A DNA stretch of 45,186 nucleotides from DAIDHZ01 sp965370365 (GTDB lineage Bacteria > Chlamydiota > Chlamydiia > Chlamydiales > SM23-39). The stretch spans positions 1-45,186 of the forward strand of contig CBDUSP010000007.1 in the NCBI GenBank assembly GCA_965370365.1, in the 5' to 3' direction. Below the pieces are notes generated by a model. It was not told the origin of the DNA and did no database searches. It was given only the letters and a program-made list of their open reading frames with translations. The position numbers and the translations under genes were made by a program. Below, in pieces: positions 39,688-45,186 of the stretch (its first letter is position 1; each line of letters opens with the position of its first letter).

Positions 39688-42495
39688 TTATGAGAGGCTC
39701 TTTTTGGTCTTTTTCCCGAAGGGGAGCACTTTCTGGTCGATCGGATGGTTTGCTTTTTTGGGAACCATCTCGAAGCGGAAAAGATCACGCGAGACTTCTT
39801 CTCTTAAAAGATTAAAGAAGTGCTCAAATAACTTAAACGATTCGTGTTTGAATTCGAGAAGCGGATCTTTTTGCCCAACTGTTCTCATCTGAATGTCAGA
39901 GCGCAGGTGGTCAATTGAAAGGAGATGTCCTTGCCAGAGCTGATCGATCTTACGAACCATCATATTGCGAATGACTTCTTTGATGACGTTTTGTGCCTTA
40001 TCTCCTTCTGCAAGATCGGGACGGAAGAGCTGAATCTGCTTTTGCTGGTGTTCAAGCTTTTTAGTAAAAGCATCGAGAACTTTTTTGCAGATGATCTCTT
40101 TGTTTTCAAGTTCACTTGTTTCAAAGTGAATCGGGAAGAAGGATAAAAGCTGCTCACCCTCTATTTGTTCCGCAACAGAGAGGAGAAGCTCTTCAGCGAT
40201 TTGAACGGAGTCTTCGGTAAAGAGGATATCATTTCTAAATGCGTAAACCTCTTGTCTTTGCTTATTCATCACGTTGTCGTATTCAAGCGTGTGCTTACGG
40301 ATCGAGTAATTTCTTTGCTCAATTCTCTTTTGCGCGATTTCTATCGATTTATTGAGAATCTTTGCTGACATTGGCTCCCCTTCAACGGGGCGATATCTTT
40401 GAAGAAGCAGAGTCATGCGAGGCGATGCAAAAAGACGCATTAGCTGGTCTTCGAAAGCAACATAGAACTTTGAGCTTCCTGGATCTCCAAGACGTCCACC
40501 CCTTCCTCGAAGCTGGCGGTCGATTCGTCGAGAGTTGTGTCTTGTCGTTCCAATGACTGCAAGCCCCCCAAGATCACTCACGCCATCTTTTAGCTTAATG
40601 TCCGTTCCTCTTCCCGCCATGTTGGTTGCAAGAGTGATTGCTTCTTTTTTTCCAGCATTGGCGATGATTTCCGCTTCTTTTGCGTGATTCTTCGCATTAA
40701 GGACTGTGTGGGGGAGCTTGTTTTGCTTTAAAATACGAGAGAGTTTCTCTGAAATTTCAACAGACTCCGTTCCAATTAGGATAGGGCGCCCCTTCTCGTG
40801 AAGGTCTTTTACTTCTTTGAGAATGGCATTATATTTTTCCCTCTCAGTCATGTAGATTTCATCATCTGTATCGTCTCTCATGCAAGGACGATGCGTTGGG
40901 ATCTCAAGGACTTCGAGTTTATAAATCTCTTTAAATTCATTCGCTTCTGTAATCGCAGTTCCCGTCATGCCAGAGAGTCTGTCATACATGCGGAAATAGT
41001 TTTGAAGCGTAATTGTCGCGTACGTCTGGGTCTCGCCCTGGATGCTAACATTTTCTTTTGCTTCGATTGCTTGATGGAGACCGTCTGAAAAGCGTCTTCC
41101 AGGTTGGGGTCTACCGGTGTTCTCATCGATGATTACGATTTTGTTATCGTGAACGATGTAGTCGATATCCTTTTCCATGAGAAGATGCGCTCTGAGCATC
41201 TGGCGCAAGTTGTGGGAGCGCTCTTTTCTCTTTGAATCTTCTTCGCGAAGCGCTGATTTCGCCTGCATTTTCTCATCGTCGGAGAGGCTTTGGTCTTGTT
41301 CGATTTTCTCGTACTCAAACCCAAGATCGAGCATCACAAAGTCGTTACTTGCGTTTTCTTTTTCTGAAGATTTTCCCCAGAGATGGATCCCTTTATCGGT
41401 GAGTTCGTATTCGCTATTCCTCTCATCAACAGTCATATGGAGTTGAGCGAGAGTCTCTTGCTTCTCGTCTTTGTTTTGATCCCCAAAAAAGTAGGTTTCC
41501 CACTTGTCGATCTCTGCGCGAAGATCTGGATGTTCTTTAATTCTTTTTAGGATTTTGTTGCGGGGAGTTCCCTTGCCAACAAGCCAGAGCTTTTTGAAAA
41601 TATCTAGATGCTCTTTTCCAATCTTAAGCGTCTCGTCTTCTTTGGTAAGCTTTGCATTTTCAAGTTCTTTTCTCGCTTCGGTTGCTAAAGTGTTGCAAAG
41701 ATCTCTTTGCACACGAACCATGTTGGCGACTTCTGTTTTAAGGGAGTCGTACATCTGCTTACTGTCGTGAACAGGGCCTGAAATAATTAATGGAGTTCTC
41801 GCCTCATCAATGAGAATCGAGTCGATCTCATCAACCATCGCAAAGTAGTGTCCGCGCTGTACCTGCTCATTTTTATGGACCGCCATCGAGTTGTCGCGGA
41901 GATAGTCGAAGCCAAACTCAGAAGCCGTTCCATAGACAATGTCAGATGCGTAAACATTTTTTCTCTCCTGCATAGGGACATCGTTTGTCAAAGACGATAC
42001 ACTGAGCCCCAAGTAGCGGAAAATAGAGCCGACCCACTCGCAGTCTCTTTTTGCCAAATAATCGTTTACAGTGACTAGGTGAACGGGTTTTCCTGTAAGT
42101 GCATGGAGATAAAGGGGAAGCGACGCTGTGAGTGTTTTTCCTTCTCCCGTTTGCATTTCTGCAATGGATCCGTGGAACATCGCAATTGCGCCCACAATCT
42201 GAACATCATAGGGGACCATGTCCCACTTTTGACTATAGCCCGAAACATGAACATCGGTTCCCAAAAGACGCCTGCAAACATTTTTTACAACGGCAAAGGC
42301 TTCGGGGATCAAGTCTTCTACAGTTTCTCCCTTGGTAAGTCTTTCTTTGAACTCTGTTGTTTTGTGAGCAATCTCTTCCTGAGAAAGGCTTTGATACTCT
42401 TCTTCTAAGGCAATGATTTTAGGAAGGAGTTTTTTGTATTTTCCCACTAAGCGTGACTGGTGAGTACCGAAGACTTTTTTTATCAGATTGAACAT
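39688..42495 (-). CDS. secA: Preprotein translocase ATPase SecA
   Basis: 935 residues, full length. It has Walker A MQTGEGKTLTASLPLYLHAL, VHLVTVNDYLAKRDCEW, the DEAD-type DEIDSILIDEARTPLIISG, a chlamydial-length insertion before the second nucleotide-binding fold, TGTAITEANEF, ATNMAGRGTDIKL and GRGGRLGDPGSSKFY. The C-terminus is short and basic (FGKKTKKSLS) with no zinc-binding CxC motif. SecA drives proteins through SecYEG. AAGG lies five bases before the ATG at 42495. The 39 bases between this stop and the converging PPR gene hold no clear terminator. Confidence 0.97.
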   Translation of the reverse strand: MFNLIKKVFGTHQSRLVGKYKKLLPKIIALEEEYQSLSQEEIAHKTTEFKERLTKGETVEDLIPEAFAVVKNVCRRLLGTDVHVSGYSQKWDMVPYDVQIVGAIAMFHGSIAEMQTGEGKTLTASLPLYLHALTGKPVHLVTVNDYLAKRDCEWVGSIFRYLGLSVSSLTNDVPMQERKNVYASDIVYGTASEFGFDYLRDNSMAVHKNEQVQRGHYFAMVDEIDSILIDEARTPLIISGPVHDSKQMYDSLKTEVANMVRVQRDLCNTLATEARKELENAKLTKEDETLKIGKEHLDIFKKLWLVGKGTPRNKILKRIKEHPDLRAEIDKWETYFFGDQNKDEKQETLAQLHMTVDERNSEYELTDKGIHLWGKSSEKENASNDFVMLDLGFEYEKIEQDQSLSDDEKMQAKSALREEDSKRKERSHNLRQMLRAHLLMEKDIDYIVHDNKIVIIDENTGRPQPGRRFSDGLHQAIEAKENVSIQGETQTYATITLQNYFRMYDRLSGMTGTAITEANEFKEIYKLEVLEIPTHRPCMRDDTDDEIYMTEREKYNAILKEVKDLHEKGRPILIGTESVEISEKLSRILKQNKLPHTVLNAKNHAKEAEIIANAGKKEAITLATNMAGRGTDIKLKDGVSDLGGLAVIGTTRHNSRRIDRQLRGRGGRLGDPGSSKFYVAFEDQLMRLFASPRMTLLLQRYRPVEGEPMSAKILNKSIEIAQKRIEQRNYSIRKHTLEYDNVMNKQRQEVYAFRNDILFTEDSVQIAEELLLSVAEQIEGEQLLSFFPIHFETSELENKEIICKKVLDAFTKKLEHQQKQIQLFRPDLAEGDKAQNVIKEVIRNMMVRKIDQLWQGHLLSIDHLRSDIQMRTVGQKDPLLEFKHESFKLFEHFFNLLREEVSRDLFRFEMVPKKANHPIDQKVLPFGKKTKKSLS

Positions 42496-42520
42496 TTAGA
42501 CCTTATAGGAGTTTGGCAAA

Positions 42521-42549
42521 ATTTTAGTGAGCTTCGCCTTTTTTTACAA
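42521..42549 (-). promoter_or_regulatory. Possible secA promoter
   Basis: On the complement, TTGTAA (42544-42549) is 17 bases from TAAAAT (42521-42526), about 26 bases before the secA start. The 192-base gap to the next gene holds nothing else recognised. Confidence 0.45.
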
Positions 42550-42687
42550 GGGACCATCCCACAATTGGAGTTCACTTCAAAAAGTAAGTTTACAAAGGCT
42601 TATCTAAAGTTAAGGAACTCAAAGCGAAGAGCAGAGATTCTATGAGCGACTTCCATGGGTTTCTCAGGGTCAATTGAGAGCAGCACA

Positions 42688-43719
42688 TCATTGAAACATC
42701 ATTGGCAGCTCTCTGTATTTTGGACGACATTGAGCGAGTTCGTAAACAATGCGCGCACGTTCGTTGTTTTCCATGTTCTTTGTAATCAAACTTCTTGCGA
42801 GAGACACGATTTGCTTGCGTTCGTTTGGTTTTAGTTTAGTTATTTCACTTATAAGCTGCGAAGAACCCTTCGAGTTTGGATTAATTAAGGCCCTGGCAGC
42901 CTCTATTATTTCATCTCTGTACTGTGAATCAAGAAAGCTTACCTGAGATAAGAGTTTTGAAAATTCGTGAATGTTCACTTTTGGATCAACAAGCGTCTTC
43001 GTAAGCTCTAGTATGTATTCTCTTCCTTCGCCACTCATACTACATAGGGTATTAAAAATACTTGTAGCAGTCTTATTGCTGGAGTTTTTCAGGTCAGAGT
43101 CAGCTAGGCTTTTCGCAAAAGTTGCTAGTTCTAGCCATTCCTCTCGGGGGGTGTTTTCGAGGGAAGACAAGTACAAGTCCATTCTAAGAGCTCTGTCCCA
43201 AGAGTCCGAAGTGTCGAGGTTCTCGGAGTTGGAGTTCATTAAAATTCGGGCGACTTTTATCGCTTCAGGTCTTGTCTTCCTAGGAAGTCGCATTAATAGG
43301 AATAGACGATGGGTGCTAGATGGTGTGCTTACATCGGGAATTTTGTTTAGCTCTTGGAGAAGCTGGATCATTTCATCTCTTTCGTCTTTAGGTACCTTTG
43401 CGAACTCCTCCATGAACAAGACTCGATGTTCCCTTGCTGTTTCTGGTGTGAAGAAAAGTTCTGCAAGCTCTATGATCTTCGCCGTATCTTTGGGAGGGAT
43501 CCCCGCTTCTGCTAGGGGGGCTTCGTACTCTTCTTTCCCTAAGGAGGATAAAATTTTCACACGCTCGCGGAGAGTATTTTCATCCTGATTTCTTTTCCAC
43601 AAGAAGGCGGAAGCTGCCAGCCCAATAGCTGTCAATGCGCTTTTTATCGGATTCGCGCTAATCTTCTGGATTACCGAGAAAATTACGCTCAAAATCAGAG
43701 AGGGGAGATTTTGTATCAT
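42688..43719 (-). CDS. Helical-repeat protein with an N-terminal membrane segment
   Basis: 343 residues. The first 45 hold hydrophobic stretches (SLILSVIFSVIQKI, ALTAIGLAASAFLW). The rest is all helical, with a repeated unit of roughly 40-46 residues whose best conserved part is 'R.E.i.lA..L': DERDEMIQLLQEL, RPEAIKVARILM, REEWLELATFAKSL, GREYILELTKTLV, YRDEIIEAARALI and NERKQIVSLARSLI. This suggests an alpha-solenoid, but I know no named family with it. A membrane-anchored solenoid could be an inclusion or envelope adaptor, which is speculation. No operon partner. Confidence 0.6.
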   Translation of the reverse strand: MIQNLPSLILSVIFSVIQKISANPIKSALTAIGLAASAFLWKRNQDENTLRERVKILSSLGKEEYEAPLAEAGIPPKDTAKIIELAELFFTPETAREHRVLFMEEFAKVPKDERDEMIQLLQELNKIPDVSTPSSTHRLFLLMRLPRKTRPEAIKVARILMNSNSENLDTSDSWDRALRMDLYLSSLENTPREEWLELATFAKSLADSDLKNSSNKTATSIFNTLCSMSGEGREYILELTKTLVDPKVNIHEFSKLLSQVSFLDSQYRDEIIEAARALINPNSKGSSQLISEITKLKPNERKQIVSLARSLITKNMENNERARIVYELAQCRPKYRELPMMFQ

Positions 43720-43981
43720 GGTATAAACAGCTCCTTTTTCTGGAAAAGTATTTACAATCTTTGGTCTGTATTCATTTTAAATGAAATTTTTCCAAAAATA
43801 TTATGGTTGATACGTAATTAAAAGCAATCGAAAAAATTTATACATGTGCGAATCTTGTCTTCTGCTTCTAGTAAAAAATTTATTGGTGGCGGTTTCATTG
43901 AATCGACTTGATTTTGGAAGAGCCTCGTGATATATTCCCCTCAGAAAAGGATAAATTATCTGAACTAATGAAGGTTTTTTT
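43720..43981. other. AT-rich intergenic region upstream of leucine dehydrogenase
   Basis: 262 bases between divergent genes with no reading frame or RNA gene recognised. It contains the leucine dehydrogenase promoter at 43908-43936 and an AT-rich imperfect inverted repeat at about 43740-43794 (GGAAAAGTATTT against AAATGAAATTTTTCC) of unknown meaning. Confidence 0.5.
43908..43936 (+). promoter_or_regulatory. Promoter of the leucine dehydrogenase gene
   Basis: TTGATT (43908-43913), a 17-base spacer and TATATT (43931-43936), 46 bases before the ATG at 43982. Confidence 0.65.
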
Positions 43982-45088
43982 ATGAGCAATCAACTTCTTG
44001 AGCGGTATTCTATAACAATGGAAAAAGTATCTGTCGATGGGTACGAAGAGATAATTCGCGTAAGCGATAAAAAAACGGGACTGAAAGCCTACATCGCAAT
44101 TCACAATACAGCTCTTGGGCCTGCTCTTGGAGGGACGCGTATTTTCCCGTACGCAAATGAGGCCGAGGCTCTTGAAGATGCACTGCGACTGTCCAAGGGA
44201 ATGACCTATAAATCAGCTGTTGCTGGAGTTGGATTTGGTGGGGGAAAAAGTGTGATTATTGCGGACCCCAAAACAGAGAAAACACCTGAGCTTTTGATGG
44301 CTTTTGGTGCTGCTGTTGACTCTCTAAAGGGACGATATATTTGCGCAGAAGATGTTGGATGCACAGTAGATGATGTGAAAGTGATCCGCAAAACGACCAA
44401 ATATGTTGTCGGTCTTCCGCATGAAAAAAGCAGTGGAGATCCTGGCTATTTTACTGCTTGGGGAGTGTTTCGAGGCGTTCAGTCGGTTGCAAAAACTCTT
44501 TTTGGAACGGAGTGTCTTGAAGGGGTAAAGGTTGCTGTCCAAGGCCTTGGAAATGTTGGACGCAATTTGATTAGCTACTTATTCTGGTCTGGCGCTGATT
44601 TAATCATTTCCGATATTGATCCTGTTTTGCTTAAGAAATATGCAAAGAAGTACGGGGCAAAAGCAGTCTCTCCCGATCAAATTTTAGAGACAGAGTGTGA
44701 CATTTTCTCTCCTTGCGCTATGGGGGCTCTTTTAAATGAGAAAACGATTCCTCTTCTGCGTTGCCGAGGGATTGCGGGCGCTGCAAATAACCAGCTCCTT
44801 CATGACAAGGATGCGGATTTGTTACGGGGATGTGGCATTCTTTATGCTCCTGACTTCGTGATCAATGCGGGAGGGCTTTTAAATGTCTCAGAAGAAACTG
44901 AAAAGCATGGATATGCTCCGGCTCGGTCTCGAGACAGCTGCCGGCGGATTTACGAAACACTTCTTTCGATCTATGAGATTGCTGAGAAAAATCAGGAGTC
45001 TACGCATAAGGCCGCAATTGCCCTTGGAGACTACAGGATCCAATATGGAGTTGGGGAAAGAAAATCTCCGCCTGTTTTCCATCACTAG
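43982..45088 (+). CDS. ldh: Leucine dehydrogenase (Glu/Leu/Phe/Val dehydrogenase family)
   Basis: 368 residues. The substrate domain has GPALGGTRIFPY (about 41-52), LSKGMTYKSAVAGVGFGGGKSVI with the catalytic lysines, and AEDVGCTVDD. The Rossmann domain has VAVQGLGNVGRNLISYL and IISDIDP, followed by SPCAMGALLN, GAANNQL and APDFVINAGGLLNV. The GG.R and 'NAGG' forms are those of the leucine/phenylalanine/valine branch; length matches leucine dehydrogenases and the chlamydial Ldh (CT773). It deaminates branched-chain amino acids to keto acids with NAD, or the reverse. A promoter precedes it; the next gene begins about 30 bases after the stop. Confidence 0.92.
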   Translation: MSNQLLERYSITMEKVSVDGYEEIIRVSDKKTGLKAYIAIHNTALGPALGGTRIFPYANEAEALEDALRLSKGMTYKSAVAGVGFGGGKSVIIADPKTEKTPELLMAFGAAVDSLKGRYICAEDVGCTVDDVKVIRKTTKYVVGLPHEKSSGDPGYFTAWGVFRGVQSVAKTLFGTECLEGVKVAVQGLGNVGRNLISYLFWSGADLIISDIDPVLLKKYAKKYGAKAVSPDQILETECDIFSPCAMGALLNEKTIPLLRCRGIAGAANNQLLHDKDADLLRGCGILYAPDFVINAGGLLNVSEETEKHGYAPARSRDSCRRIYETLLSIYEIAEKNQESTHKAAIALGDYRIQYGVGERKSPPVFHH

Positions 45089-45118
45089 TGCTCAATATCA
45101 CTATCTGCTGCCTTTTAA

Positions 45119-45186
45119 ATGAACAGGATCCGCTTCGCTTGCAGGATCGCAGCTGGCGCTGCGGCAGGATATGGACTTTTTTCCTG
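45119..45186 (+). CDS. Start of a further gene, cut by the window edge
   Basis: ATG at 45119 opens a frame that stays open to the window end (MNRIRFACRIAAGAAAGYGL...). The start has basic residues followed by a small hydrophobic stretch, as in a membrane or signal segment. There is no clear ribosome binding site, so this may be chance. No identification is possible from 22 residues. Confidence 0.3.
   Translation, partial: MNRIRFACRIAAGAAAGYGLFS

Noticed and set aside
1..45186. tRNA or rRNA genes
   Set aside because: I looked through the intergenic gaps for cloverleaf patterns and GTTCRA-type T-loops and saw none; the gaps are short and explained by promoters or palindromes.

Overview
The window comes from a member of the Chlamydiota, most likely an environmental 'Chlamydia-like' lineage (Waddlia/Simkania/Parachlamydia type) rather than the genus Chlamydia. 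The evidence is gene content and order. dnaE, the hexose-phosphate antiporter uhpC and hisS are adjacent. thrS is followed by a ParA/MinD-type gene (pGP5-D-like) and a pGP6-D-like gene, the arrangement of chromosomal CT581-CT583 in C. trachomatis. The GreA is of the oversized chlamydial kind. Many small secreted, lipoprotein, coiled-coil or repeat proteins have no family I recognise. Species cannot be fixed from the sequence alone.

Layout. 1-2.7 kb: the end of an OppA-like peptide-binding protein, a small secreted protein, and a minus-strand set of GspL/PilM-like, GspM/PilO-like and MORN-like lipoprotein genes, probably a secretion/pilus-type module extending to 4.2 kb. 4.3-6.1 kb: YggT, a DusB-type tRNA-dihydrouridine synthase and an ASCH-like protein. 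6.1-9.3 kb: greA-rdgB-NYN nuclease operon. 9.7-12.2 kb: YjbH-like outer-membrane protein and a small unknown. 12.3-15.8 kb: thrS-parA-pGP6-D-like. 15.9-22.2 kb: a mixed region with an EamA permease, an LRR-like protein, a small secreted/lipoprotein, a P1B ATPase, ispD and two unknowns. 22.2-31.0 kb: envelope genes (LptE-like, BamD-like), a coiled-coil protein, dnaE and uhpC. 31.2-34.8 kb: hisS, a miniature FKBP-like protein, and groESL with a CIRCE-like operator. 34.8-39.6 kb: a NamZ-like muramidase, a small membrane protein, a glycosyltransferase, a membrane-anchored helical-repeat protein and a PPR-Smr protein. 39.7-45.2 kb: secA, another helical-repeat protein, leucine dehydrogenase and the first codons of a further gene.

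The most unusual content is a set of 162-170 bp sequences that are imperfect palindromes over their whole length. One type (A) is present in three intact copies (19986-20147, 22820-22982, 25848-26010) plus two probable remnants. Three other palindromes of the same size but different sequence lie at 1884-2049 (D), 9378-9547 (C) and 12194-12356 (B). They touch coding sequence repeatedly. D is inserted in frame between the start codon and the lipoprotein signal of the gene at 616-2052. A type-A end supplies the first seven codons of the lptE-like gene, and another supplies the last 18 residues of DnaE. B supplies the last codons of the pGP6-D-like gene. This resembles in principle the Rickettsia palindromic elements. 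The second highlight is the PPR-Smr protein at 38173-39648, a plant/organelle-style RNA-binding architecture with near-identical 102-bp repeats and two C8 tracts that could slip.
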